The notes under the pieces are model-generated. The model ran no database searches. It worked only from the letters and a program-made list of their open reading frames with translations, and was not told the origin of the DNA. 64,000 nt of DNA from Flammula alnicola (Eukaryota > Basidiomycota > Agaricomycetes > Agaricales > Strophariaceae). The position numbers and the translations under genes are program-made. Every line of letters starts with the position of its first letter. The stretch's first letter is position 1. Below are positions 1-11,138 of this stretch, piece after piece. The stretch spans positions 19,745 to 83,744 of the forward strand of contig JADNRV010000211.1 in assembly GCA_015499995.1 (NCBI GenBank). Direction: 5' to 3'.

Positions 1-1078
1 GATTGCCAATGTAGAATTGAAAGAGCAAACCAATTATAAAGGAGCCGAATTATGGATTCTTGACTTGGCTAATTTCTCTTCTGTGAAATCCTTCGCGGAA
101 AAGTTCGAGAAAGAAGGTGGTCGACTTGATATTCTTGTCGAAAATGCTGCTATCATTCCACCACCAAAAGTCGAGCTGAGCGCAGAAGGATGGGAGCCAA
201 CGTCAGTCAATATCTCTTGGATTTGGCGCCTCTTCCATGCTAATACTGTTGCGACAGATTCCAAATTAATAATCTATCCACTTCTCTGCTTGCTTTTTTG
301 CTTCTCCCACGGATGCTGGAGACTTCGAAAGACTACAACACGACACCAAGGCTCGTAGTGGTATCTAGCGAGGTCCATTATTGGACGAAAATAGATCCAA
401 AAGTGATCGACGCAGCTCACCCTTTCCAGTTATTTGGCGGTTCGCTCGAGTATCTTACTCCAAGGTGAGCCCGCCCACAACTTTAATTCCTTCATTTTGT
501 CGTTGACCTCGTTCAATAATTACATCAACAGTGTAATAAGATCTCGTTACAGTGATACGAAATGTGAGTTCAATTTCGTTCATACTGAAACATACTGATT
601 TAATCTCGCCTTCAGTATTGAACTTATTTTTCGCCCGTGCATTAAACGACAGGCTGCAGGGTCAATCACTAATTGTGAATGCCGTGAATCCTGGGTTTTG
701 TTACTCCTCGCTCAGCTCAAGCTTGAAGGGCCCAATGGCTGTGGCGGACTGGATCATGAAGAAGGTGTTAGCTCGTACCTCCGAGGAAGGTAGTCGACAA
801 TTGATCTGGGCTGCTGTTGGAGGCGAGGAGATGGAGGACCAGTTGCGCGGCGCGTTCATCTCCCTGGGGCGTGTCTCTGAAGCCAGCGACTATGTTTTAA
901 GCAAAGTGGGACAAGCCGCTCAGGAGAAGTTATGGGTAAGTCAACTTTATTGACATTGAGCAACCGGCTTTAAATGCTCACTTCATTGAAGGATGATCTG
1001 ATAGTCGAGCTGGTGAAGGTGGAGCCAATGGTCCGGCGCATTGTAGACGAGCAACTCGTTGCGAAAGTCAAGACTTAG
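1..1078 (+). CDS. Short-chain dehydrogenase/reductase, 5' end cut off by the window
   Basis: Partial NAD(P)-dependent oxidoreductase of the SDR superfamily, of the fungal retinol-dehydrogenase-like kind. Five exons can be joined in one frame: up to 201, 258-464, 532-563, 616-935 and 992-1078, all with GT..AG introns of about 52-67 bp. Visible family marks are the NAA structural motif (in VENAAI), the VVVSSEVH strand carrying the catalytic Ser, and the catalytic YxxxK as YSDTK, whose Lys codon lies just before an intron. VNPGF follows, as in the family's post-catalytic loop. The N-terminal TGxxxGxG cofactor motif must lie upstream of base 1. The gene ends with a TAG at 1076-1078. The substrate cannot be told from sequence. 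No frame damage is seen, unlike several neighbours. Confidence 0.85.
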
Positions 1079-2079
1079 CGCGTGCCTAGTGCCCAAGCTT
1101 TATCTATTCTTTCCATTGTGTCTCTGTATTGTGAGCTCTACATTTTTCACGTATCGCGGACTACAGTACCGCCACATCTACCACTACATCTATGTCTTCC
1201 CTGCAGTTACCATCACAGACCATGCACCTAATGCGCCCATGAAATTACGCGGGTTTGATACTACTACATAAGACAGGAGCAAGACCACGGAAACAACATG
1301 ACTCGGTGATCGCCGTAATATATATTTACAAACGCAACCGCGGCTCCGTAACTTGTTGTCGTTCAACTGCATGGTCTCCATCTGCTTTCATGGCCATTTG
1401 CCTATTGAAGCTACTTCAAGTTGTCAAGTTGCAACCTTCTTCTGAATGACATTCCGGCCGTGCTCCACAGGCACCCGGGCAGACCATTCTCTTTCACGGT
1501 GAATTTTCGCTTAATCGAACCGCTACTTGTCCGCGGAATCCTTCAATGGTTCAATCCATTGAACAACTGGTGCCCCACGACTATCATCGTTCTGTCATCA
1601 AATACCACCGCATTTCCCATCTCTGCCTCTTGGTCGATGCCCTAAGCATTCTTTTCGTTCTTTCGTCATGGCTTTCTACCGCTTCAAGCGACGGTCGTGA
1701 GGGAATGGTGCATGCACAAAGCTCGTCCTTTCATCACCAGTCCTCGCCTGGATTTAATCCTGGTTCACGTTAAAAAAAGTTACCTCCAGGAAATGCACCT
1801 AAAAAGATCCAGTTGTCCGATTCGCTGCGTTTAGACGCGAGCGGAAAATATACGGATACAGTCGTTCTCCAGCGCACTACGTGACCTCACGTATATTGCC
1901 CTTATTTCTCCGGAGCCATTCAGCCCTGCAGTGTTTTGCCACCTCTTGCGTTCGCCACGCTATGATCCGGTGCACGTTGTCACGAGAAACCTTCTTTTGC
2001 CTCATCATCAGACTCTCAGGCCAGGTTCTCAGTTTTTCCGCCAAGCTAATTTTGTTCAATTTCGTCCTATGGGTCAAAT
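1079..2079. other. Intergenic stretch with no recognised gene
   Basis: About 1 kb between the dehydrogenase stop and the LPMO promoter. Open frames here are short, overlap on both strands and show no family motif or plausible splice chain. It must hold the dehydrogenase 3' end and the distal LPMO promoter. No repeat or RNA gene was recognised. Confidence 0.5.
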
Positions 2080-2158
2080 GCGGGGGATTCCTCGCACTTA
2101 ATCAAAGAGCCTTATTTCTTCCTCATTCCGGTGGAACTTTTCTTCAGGCATTTATAAA
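2080..2158 (+). promoter_or_regulatory. Likely LPMO promoter: CreA-type site and TATA box
   Basis: A TATAAA box lies at 2153-2158, 35 bp before the LPMO start codon at 2193. GCGGGG at 2080-2085 fits the SYGGRG consensus of the fungal carbon-catabolite repressor CreA/Cre1. Both are seen in the sequence; that they control the LPMO is inferred from position and from the usual glucose repression of such genes. Confidence 0.5.
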
Positions 2159-2192
2159 GGCCCATTCCAAATTCGCCTTCAATCAACTCAAA

Positions 2193-3759
2193 ATGCGCCT
2201 CCAAGTGGCCCTTGCTACTGCCGCAACCTTCGTCGCCTCTGTGTCTGCTCACGCGACATTCCAGGAGTTCTGGATCAATGGAGTGGATGCTGGAAGCTCA
2301 TGCGTTCGTCTCCCAACAAGCAACAATCCTGTGACCAGTGTTACGACTAATGTATGTATCTTCGCTCCGTAGTCGTAGAGTAATCATTGACAGACTGCGC
2401 AGGACATTGCCTGCAACATCGCCGGTACTAGCGCCGGAGTTTGCCCCGTCAATGGTGTGTTGATACTGTCTATCGTTAATGCTTTTGGCTGCTGAAAAAT
2501 ATCATGCAGCTGGGGATACCGTTACCGTTGAGATGCACCAGCAACCCAATGACCGTACATGCGCAACCGAGGCCATCGGTGGAGCCCATTATGGACCGAT
2601 CAATGTGTGTCTACTTCTCCGTCTTTCTGTTCTTACTTGGAACACATAACTGACCGAAATTTCACCTAGATCTACCTGGCTCCAGTTAGCGATGCCACGA
2701 CTGCTGTCGGATCGAGTGCCAGCTGGTTCAAGATCGCGGAGATGGGCCTAGTTTCGGACAACCCTGACTACTGGGCTACCGAAGTTCTCAATGTTAGTTT
2801 CATTTTATCTTCTGAAATGGGCAACAACTTACTGGTGATGCTCTTGAAGGACAACTGTGGTCACTTTACTTTCAAAATACCATCTGACGTCGCTCCTGGC
2901 AACTACCTCCTCCGTGCCGAAGTTATTGGTGAGTTTGATCCGGAGACAATTCGAGATTGATCCGCTTCCGTCACCATTCCCGATGACCAGTTTCTGACCT
3001 ATAATATCGTAACTCTAGCTCTGCATGTAGCAAGCAGCGTCGGAGGCGCCCAGTTCTATATGTCTTGCTTCCAAATTAACATCGCCGGCTCTGGATCTGC
3101 CAAACCTGCTGGCGTGAGCTTCCCTGGTGCCTACAGTGCCACCGACCCAGGCATCTTGATCAACATCTACCAAACTCTTACCACCTACGCCAGTCAGTTT
3201 TCCTATTTTTCGATTATATTTTCTCGGAGCATCGTTCATTTATATTAATTCACCAGTTCCCGGACCTGCTCCATATGAGATCGCCTCCCCAGCCGTCGCC
3301 GCCACGGCCTGGCCTACCACCGCAACCTGGAACACCGCTCTTCAACCTTCTACGGTTCCTACAGTCGTTCCCGGCGCACCTGGAACTACTGTTGTTGGAC
3401 CGCCTACGACTCCCGTTGGACCAACTACCACCCCCACGGTCATTAAGACGACTCCTCCTATTACCACCCCCACGACCATTCAGACTCCCGTCCCGCCGCC
3501 CACCACGACACCTGTGGCAGGAGGTGCGGCTCTATATGGACAATGTGGAGGAATCGGTTGGACGTACGTTCTTGCGGCTACTTTATGATTACTTCCGCCA
3601 ATCTGACTCTTCACAACGTAGCGGACCTACCGCTTGTGCTCAGGGAACTTGCCAAGCCACCAATGGTACGTGCACGTTATCTTCAGTCCGTGGATAATAA
3701 ACCGAGTCCTCATAAAATGTCTCTTTATGACAGCATACTATTCTCAATGTCTCAACTAA
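2193..3759 (+). CDS. AA9 lytic polysaccharide monooxygenase with C-terminal CBM1
   Basis: Secreted copper enzyme that oxidatively cleaves cellulose, working with cellulases. Nine exons join cleanly: 2193-2351, 2403-2454, 2510-2604, 2670-2792, 2850-2928, 3019-3192, 3257-3563, 3622-3665 and 3734-3759. Residues 1-19 form a signal peptide ending SVSA, so the mature protein starts with His ([11 protein letters not shown]), the first ligand of the copper histidine brace. The second His is in GGAHYGP and the axial Tyr in QFYMSC. After the catalytic domain comes a Thr/Pro-rich linker, then a CBM1 that starts [16 protein letters not shown] and shows four cysteines, ending YYSQCLN. The start is chosen by the signal peptide; upstream in-frame codons would spoil it. 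No frame damage. The family assignment is firm; regioselectivity is not predicted. Confidence 0.93.
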
Positions 3760-4179
3760 TTGGATACGTTCGCTAAATTTGTATCATAACGCGCTGTACG
3801 CACTTTCTCAATCCATAAATTTTGCCTTTCGATACTCGAAAAAAAATTGATCCTGCAATCTTGCCAATTGAGTTCTAAGCCAGGCTGAAACAGATATATG
3901 CGAGCTCTAAGTCTGAACATGATTTGCAAGTTCGGAGCCGCCGCTAAACTTCTTGAGGTGATGCGTGCATCGGTCCAAATTTCCAATGTGTAATTAACAA
4001 AGTCAAATTGCTATCTATTCCCAGAAAGTATGTCCAATGAGGTACACAAAACACCAAGACTCATCATTTCTTCATAGACACTATAATTACAGAGAGCCAA
4101 ATTATATCTTCTCCGATCCTCGCCCATCCAGTCTTCCATCACTCATACTCAAAGTCCAAATTCCACGAATCAAAGCTCC
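3760..4179. other. Convergent intergenic region
   Basis: About 420 bp between the stop codons of the LPMO (plus strand) and the malic enzyme (minus strand). It should hold both 3' ends. No gene, repeat or clear polyadenylation element was recognised. Confidence 0.5.
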
Positions 4180-6506
4180 TCACAACTCGGTCAACCCCTG
4201 CTCATCATAAATATACTCCGAGTACAGAGGCACCCACACCTTTTCCCCGCCCTATCCCTCACATCCTCAAGCCGCATTCCCTCCTCCCCGCGCGTCCACG
4301 CCTCGCTCGCACTGCCCTCCCGCACGGCCTGCTCCGCAACGGCCACGCCCACCTCGAAGTTCACACTCGGCGCATCCCCAAAGTCAGGGAGGAGCGAGGC
4401 GCCGGCGTATATAGCACCGTCAGCGCCTTCACCGTCGTTGACGGCGGGGGAGAGCGCTGCGAGGCGTTTGGCGCCGGCGATCAGCATGGTGTCGGTCACG
4501 CAGCGCGATTGGGAGAGGATGGCGCCGAACCCGAGGCCTGGGTAGATCAGCGCGTTGTTACATTCTGCGATCCTGTGACAAGCAAAAGAAAGATGATGAG
4601 CATCAATCCGAGCACAGTTGAATGCAATGAATCACCAAAAAAGGTCTAAATAATAGAAGGAAGACTCACACAAACTCCATGTCCCTCCCATCTACTTTCA
4701 TCTTCACGTTCTCAAACGGACTCCCCGTCGCCACCAACGCCCTCCCATTAGACCAGCGCATCAGATCTCCGGAGTAGCCTCCGCCAACCGACTCGGATTC
4801 GAAAGCGGCAGGATGATCGGATGCGCGCCCTCATCCAGCCCTGCATCATCGCATCCACAACCTCCTTCGTGAACGCCCCCGCCGAAGTCGAGCATCCAAT
4901 CAACACCGTCGGGCGCACCCGCTTCACCACCTCCACAAGCGAAACCCTCTCCTGCTGTCCCGCGCCCCACCCCTCCTTCGCAGGCCTTACAAACTCCCTC
5001 CTCAGCTCGCTCATAACCCCCATCTCCAAGCCCTCATACAATAGCCCCTCGCGATCGACCAGCCAGAACTTGCCGTTCGCCTCCGCGCGCTCGGTGCCGT
5101 CCGCCGCGATCATGGCGTCGCGCAGCTGGACGGCGATGCCCATACCGGCGGAGCCCGCGCCGAGATGACGTAGCGCTGGTCGCGAGGGTTTTTTTGGGAG
5201 GGGAGGCGGCGGACACGCGGGCGCGTCCGGAGATGCTGATGGCGGACATGACGCAGGCGAGGGTCACGGCGCCTGTGCCTTGGCTGCGATTTCGGAAAGC
5301 AATATAACGGTGAGTGAGGATATCTAGGGTAAGCACGGAAGAGGAGAAAGTACATGTCGTCGTTAAATACGGCGTGCGTGTCGCGGTAACGGTCCAGGAG
5401 ACGGTGGGCGTTCGTTACGCCAAAGTCTTCAAAGTGCAGCAAACTGTGCGGGTAATATTTGCGCACTAGCTGGACGAATCTAAGGGCCGTTAGGACAGGA
5501 ATATATGATATGATGCGATAGATGCTGGATCACCCACTTGTCTACAAATCGATCGTATGCTTCGCCTCGAACCCGTTTCTCTGGCCATCCCTGACATACG
5601 AGATAAGATTTCAGACGAGAGGCGAAAATGAATCATTCATACGACATATAGCGGATCGTTCAAAAGATCCTGGTTATTGGTACCAACGTCGAGCGTGACG
5701 CTGAGGGATCTTGCTGGATCCATACCGCCAATTAACCTACAAAAAAGAATTAGTCAAGGTCAGTTTTCATCGGACCACACTTACGTGTAGATCACAGATT
5801 TTGCCGTTGATATCTAGCAGCATAACCATGAGACTTTTCGCGATATACATGCTGACAAAATGCATACGCCGATCCCCTGTTACGTAGATATGGGGCCAAT
5901 GAGTTTCTGGAATGAAAAATGGTAGAACACGCACCCCAACACCTTGATCTCCGATCCCTAGAATAGCTTCTGCATCTGTGACTACAATTAATCGAGCTCG
6001 CGCCCACGGGTCTGTTCAAGGAACGCTTCCTCCATCATGTCTTCATGAGGGAATGTGAGGTAAAGTCCTTCGCTGCGCCTGAAGATATGAGAATAGTTCG
6101 CGATGGCTTCAGCCTGTCCATCTACAGTATAGTTTTATCCCTGGAAAATACCCAAATAATATACGCACCTCCGTTGGAGTGTATATGATAGGAACCAGCT
6201 CCTTCAGGTGTCTCGCCAACAAGGCATAATACAACGTCCAATTCTGATCCTTGAGACTCTGCAAAAAGGTATTCTTGCGCATAGGCGTATCTCGTTGTTC
6301 CAGTTGGCCATACGCTCTGTTGCATTGCTCGTCGAGTGTGTTGCCCTGTGGGGCAAGCGCCCTTCGAGACCGAAGGCTTTGCGTTCGGCGAGAGGAAACC
6401 CAGTGCCTTTGTTGAAGCGCGGGGAGGTGAGGATTGTGTGTCCGCGCAGCGCGAGGCGCTGAGGGCCTATGAGGTGGGCAGGCTTATGTGGGTGGAGGGC
6501 GTCCAT
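4180..6506 (-). CDS. NAD-type malic enzyme, frame broken at several single bases
   Basis: Oxidative decarboxylation of malate to pyruvate and CO2, normally mitochondrial in fungi. The start at 6506 gives [10 protein letters not shown], followed by the family's [19 protein letters not shown] region. Next come [20 protein letters not shown], the substrate-binding [24 protein letters not shown], the [17 protein letters not shown] region, FNDDMQGTGAV, a [14 protein letters not shown]-binding loop, [17 protein letters not shown] and a C-terminal [14 protein letters not shown]. Several short introns are needed. Keeping the conserved frame requires one extra base near 6350, 5165, 4852, 4765 and 4232, nearly all at doublets or short homopolymers. 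The protein is otherwise well conserved with no missing catalytic block, so sequencing deletions are as likely as decay. Family identity is secure; function as sequenced is doubtful. Confidence 0.85.
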
Positions 6507-7449
6507 TCCGCGTAGGTGATCGTTAGTTGATAACCTGCCATGTTGTCCTCCTTAAGTATCGCGAGGATGACTTCTGTTGTTTTTCGTACTCCGACTGTGC
6601 CGAGCAGTCTACATTTTCACTCTGATGTCTCGGCGGTCACGAAACTGGTTTTATGAGTCTTGTGAACATTCATAATTTGTATCCCATCGATTTCATCTCC
6701 GTACGCAACCGCTTGCAGGTAATCGCATCACACCATTTCGCGATCTTTATAACTAGTGAATTGAATCAAAATTGAATCTTCCAACTTCCTCTTGTGCCAC
6801 ACACGGACCTACGATCCTTTTGTTTCTAAGTATAGGGTCAAGCACTGCAGTAACCTCGAGATAAGGCGATAAGGCGTAGACGTGTGACAGGGCCTGAGAA
6901 GCTCTGCCGTTTGAGAAGGCGATAAGTTGGAACCTGCAGCAATTGAAGGTACATACGTACACTGTCAAAAGTTGGGGGATTCTGCATACGTCTTTACCAC
7001 TCTGCAGATCCGCCAGTCGATTCTAAACCTAGAGTTCTTCTGCGATCAAACATGGATAAAGCTCGCTCAACAACGAAGCTGGTTTTCTTGATGAAATGTT
7101 CCAAGAATATGTCTTTACATTGCACCGGTTCTGCGGCAGGTGGTTAGCAAACTTACAACCCATGGAATGTGGCATTGGTAAAGTTCAATGTCGGTCGACC
7201 ATCTATCAAGCACTGTAGCTCATAACCCCAGCCGGCGCATTGAATTACTCGATTTCTGGCTTTCAAAGACGGTATTCTAGCAACAAGTTGCAAGAGATGG
7301 TAGCCTTTGCCGTTTGTCGGGCATGAATGTTTGAACATCCATCATCAAACACAGGGGTTCCACTGCTAGGTATATTTCGATGGATCCATCACTCGTTACA
7401 GCCATGGCGCAATTAAAACTCGGATATAGTATCCTTGGCCGTCGGGGTG
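6507..7449. other. Region between malic enzyme start and hydrolase stop
   Basis: About 940 bp containing the presumed malic enzyme promoter (just above 6506) and the hydrolase 3' end. Short minus-strand open frames at 6753-6968 and 7153-7338 have no recognisable motif. No repeat or RNA gene was seen. Confidence 0.45.
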
Positions 7450-8820
7450 TTATAGTCTGGGCCTCGTTACAGGACCGATACTATCCAGAATATCGGCGAT
7501 AGCTTGAGCAAGAAGGTCGGGCTGCTCTTGGACGACCTTGATTCGATGACAGCATCGCATATCAGCGCTCAGCTGTGGATACAAAGACACCGAAAGAGTC
7601 CTTACCAGATGTCCTGCATCTTTGATCTTGTCACTGATGCCACGATTCGGCCTTCAGCCACATCGCACAGCGAATCTTGGATGAATTCAGGACTATGTCA
7701 GGAAATGGTAAAACAGAGAAGAACGAAGATGAGCGAGGATTAATATGAAACTGTGAAATCTCACACTAGGTCATTCCGCTCGCCCCATACCAGATGGATG
7801 GGAAGTGTGCGGCAAATCCGACCGAGTTGAAGGACACCCTCAAAGTGAGGCTCGACGTCTGGAAAGGACATTGACTCCTGCTTCCTGTCGCATTTAAGCT
7901 CACTCCTCCCGAAGGCGACTCTTCCAAACCATACTCCTAATGGAACGTTATTAGGCAAAGACGTCATCAAGTAGAGTGAGATACTCACAGTCAAAATGCG
8001 CACTACACGGGCATCCCAGAACCCCCAAGGAATCCGCTTCTTGAAGTACTCAAATGCCTCTTCCCGCGAGCGCCATGTATCTCGTCGTGTAGACGTTGCG
8101 GTAACGCAAACTCCATGGCAGACATTCGATCTTCGAGTTCAGAGTTGAACACTTCTCGGGTTACCATGGTTGGTTCTACGAGGACCATAGCAGGGTATCC
8201 AAGTTCGTTGGCGGGTATTGCCTTCGTCGTCAGCATTCTACGTATCCAAAGTGTCAGCATGAACATGCGACGAGAAGAAGCTTGAGTGGACTCACACCAC
8301 TGCTGCTCCTGCTGAATGTCCTAAGGGGACAATACGGTGGCCTTTCATGCGCGGAGATCTACAAAGTCTGTGATGGCTGATGACCATTCAAATGCGGCTT
8401 CATAAACGTTATCAACAGTCCACTAGACGGGGCAAGGAATTCAGACTTACAAACCCCTTCCAGGCGGCTTTTCAAGGCCTCTCGATTGAGGACAGCAGCG
8501 TCTCCGTGATTCTGCCAATCAAACGCCCACACCTCGCGAATGCGATGCCCCTTGTCCCTGCGCGCCTGAGTTTCGAACAAACGCTCTATGACGGGCTCCC
8601 ATTGCTCTTTGTCTGGATATCCACACTGTAAGCGGGAACGATCCTTAATAACGAACTACTTACGAGATCCGATACAGTGCGTAAATAGCAAGGTCAGACC
8701 CTCGACGTCCTTCAAGGACGACCTCGTCGTGTACCGTTTAGCAGTCACCTTCAGTGCTGGGGTATATTTGTCCCTTGGAGGACCGTCGAAAACATGGCTT
8801 TCGACGTTCATGGCGACCAT
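7450..8820 (-). CDS. Alpha/beta hydrolase, frame broken at several single bases
   Basis: Alpha/beta-hydrolase-fold protein of a kind common in agaricomycetes. Blocks in order: FDGPPRDKYTPALKVTAKRY near the start, LTLLFTHCIGS (strand and oxyanion region), VWAFDWQNHGDAAVLN, KGHRIVPLGHSAGA with the nucleophile elbow GHSAG, MVLVEPTMVTREVF, TWRSREEAFEYF, FPDVEPHFE, PIHLVWGERNDLVPE (acid region), then an AGHL-like block with the catalytic His and a C-terminus ending RPRL before TAA. Start is 8820 (MVAMNVES) or 8811 (MNVES). Frame is kept only with one extra base near 8357, 8090, 7895 and 7627. All catalytic blocks remain, so assembly deletions are plausible. Substrate unknown. Confidence 0.78.
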
Positions 8821-9517
8821 GAATCGGAGAAGGAGTAGGTAAAGGAGCAAGGTTTCATAGCCATCGTAATTACTCCTTAAGATAGGACGGCAAGATGGGT
8901 TACGGAAAGCATCCCACGTTGAATTCCAAACATGATAGGAACAAATGGGTATCACGTGTGCCGATTTATATCAAAAAGGCTTTCCTGGATCAGGGAACCT
9001 GAGCTCCGCTACCCCGCACTTAGGACTTCATCGTAAGAGAGTAAAATATTCTTCGCCTTTTCAGTTTTCTGGAGGGCGCAAGAAGAAATAGAAGGCAGGG
9101 ATGTCGCGCGTGGGCTAGCCGCATATGCGGTAATCGAAGCGGAGAATGAAAAAAAAGCGCTCTTACTTGTTAACGTCAACTAAACGCATCGATTTTGTGT
9201 CGAATTCCTTACATACTTCAAGCACTCTTCGAAATCTCGTTGTTCTAAGTTCATCAAGACTCTGTAAATCGCTTCTGCCTTTATAATGGAATCTCCCCGT
9301 CTATTCTCAGCACGGTCACTGCTTCTCGCCGTGAACCAAAAATTCCACAAAGTCCTTCTCAATGACCAAGTCACCGCCTCTCACGTCCATCAAATAATCG
9401 CGGCTGCCTGAGCCACCGGCGCTGTTTGGAATGAAATGGGATCACGGTGCATTGTGTCAATAGTCAAAATTACCATACTCATATGTCAGAACTAAAGTCC
9501 ACCAGCAAGCAGAGCCT
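8821..9517. other. Region upstream of hydrolase, unassigned
   Basis: About 700 bp holding the hydrolase promoter. A minus-strand open frame at 9180-9374 could be part of a decayed reading frame next to the gag, but it shows no motif. No TIR, LTR or RNA gene recognised. Confidence 0.4.
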
Positions 9518-10432
9518 TCAAAAACCCAAATCCTTCTTCATTTGTTCGCGTTCTTCATCCGTCATTTCTTTGTAGAGGGATCGAATTCTTGTTCCTCGCG
9601 ATGGTAAGATCTTTGGCTTGTCTCCATCCGGGCAGTCTTTTGCGAAATGTCCTTTCTTCTGGCAGTGGTAGCATGTGACTTCACCACGGTGTCTGTCGAT
9701 GTCGATGTCCATAGCAGGGGGGGTCGTCCCCCGCCTATCCGTTTCTTGTGATCCTTTGGGTCCTTGATTAAACCGCTGTGCTTTTCTGAATTGTCTATCC
9801 AGTTCTGCAGCACGATTGATCCAGTTCTGGATGTTGATTGATCCATCCGCATTGTTTTCTGGTAGCGGGAAAGTCAATCCTAGTCGCTTTCGTAGTCCTT
9901 TATTGAGGCCTCTCTTGAATTCTTGTAAGCCTGCAATTTCATTGTATCCTGATCGTTGATAATGCACATTGAAGATTACGATGTATTCTTCACATGTCAT
10001 GTTGCCTTGTTCCAGTAGTTTCATGGATTTAATTGCCTCTTCCTGCATGCTGCGCAATCCGAATCGTCTGGTAGAATTGTCGGTAAATTCTTTCCAAGTG
10101 ATATTGAATTCAAGGGGGACAGTTGTTTGAGTTGCATCAGGTACTGCATTTGCGGTGGCAATGGCGACAATTTCCCTTTTCCTGTCCATGATATTTGACC
10201 GAACAGCATCAGACCAGGTGGTTCCTCCACAAATTTGGTTGGAATCGCCTTGGTAGACAGCTGGGGGTTCTGGTTTGAATGAGGGGATAGTAGTAGTAGT
10301 TGTGACCTGGACCTGGGGTTGAGTGATTTGTTGAACATGTTGGTTGGTAGTGCCAGTTGCAGTGACAAGGTTAGCGAGTTGGGTAATTAGGCTGTTAGTT
10401 GCGGTGATGAGGGTTTGGATAAGGGCATCCAT
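9518..10432 (-). CDS. Orphan Gag-like protein of a Ty3/Gypsy-type retroelement
   Basis: A 304-residue open frame without introns. The N-terminus is Thr/Gln-rich, the middle carries the capsid-like segment (ITWKEFTDNSTRRFG through LQEFKRGLNKGLRKRL), and the C-terminus has one CCHC zinc knuckle, CYHCQKKGHFAKDC (Cx2Cx4Hx4C), the nucleic-acid-binding motif of Gag. Between PAVYQGD and TWSDAV the usual capsid N-terminal portion appears shortened, suggesting an internal deletion. No protease, reverse transcriptase or integrase follows at either end, and no LTR pair was found. It is a stranded gag, either decaying or possibly retained by the host; the intact frame is compatible with either. Confidence 0.8.
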   Translation of the reverse strand: MDALIQTLITATNSLITQLANLVTATGTTNQHVQQITQPQVQVTTTTTIPSFKPEPPAVYQGDSNQICGGTTWSDAVRSNIMDRKREIVAIATANAVPDATQTTVPLEFNITWKEFTDNSTRRFGLRSMQEEAIKSMKLLEQGNMTCEEYIVIFNVHYQRSGYNEIAGLQEFKRGLNKGLRKRLGLTFPLPENNADGSINIQNWINRAAELDRQFRKAQRFNQGPKGSQETDRRGTTPPAMDIDIDRHRGEVTCYHCQKKGHFAKDCPDGDKPKILPSRGTRIRSLYKEMTDEEREQMKKDLGF

Positions 10433-11092
10433 GGTGGAAGGGTTATAGTAGTTGGTTGCGAATACTCGGTGATATCGACTAAGAGAGGTTTGGGATGGGT
10501 TGGTGTCGAAAGTAGTATTGAATGCTTGATGGTAAAGAGTATTTTCAATGAGGGAGCTTTAACTTATGTTAGAACTAAAGCTAAAGCTAAGGAATATAGC
10601 ATGGATGACTACGGACTGTGGCATAAGGCATACAGATGGAATATGCATGGATGATCGGAATGAGGAAAGGGCAAGGCGTGTAGCGATCAAATATTAAAAA
10701 TGTATGTCACATCATCGATGTCTCCCAGACTGCTGGCAGACACGCTTTTTCCACGGCATATAAATTTCTTGAATGAGGCAGTCGCGAAGAGGGCCGTGAC
10801 AACGCGCGATATGGTGTGTGGACTGTCCTTTGGCTCGTTAGACTGTTACTAAGAGACACGCGATTCGCCCAATTTTTAGCGTCAATCTTAGGGGTAAACC
10901 TCAGAACATCATCCCAACGTTCTGTTTGGATGTTTCGGGATTTATTTCCGTGTTCTGGCGCCTCAGTCAGCATTCGATGCTTATACATAGTCAGATAAGC
11001 CCCCGAGTGCACGTGCGCTTATGGACTCATCTCACGAACGCCATCTCGCACCATAGTATAGACTCTTGCAAAACGCAACCTGCTTCTTCATT
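10433..11092. other. Region upstream of gag and of dioxygenase copy 1
   Basis: About 660 bp between two divergent genes. AT-rich sequence next to the gag start may be leader or LTR remnant of the lost element, but no second copy was found to prove it. The right part holds the dioxygenase copy 1 promoter. Confidence 0.4.
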
Positions 11093-11098
11093 TATAAA
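11093..11098 (+). promoter_or_regulatory. TATA box of dioxygenase copy 1
   Basis: TATAAA 40 bp before the copy 1 start codon. The preceding stretch (roughly 11020-11090) resembles 13075-13137 upstream of copy 2, where a TATATAAT at 13138-13145 takes the same place. The promoter was therefore duplicated with the gene. Confidence 0.55.
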
Positions 11099-11138
11099 TG
11101 GCGACTTCGATTAAGTATCTTCACTCGTACTGTCAAAC

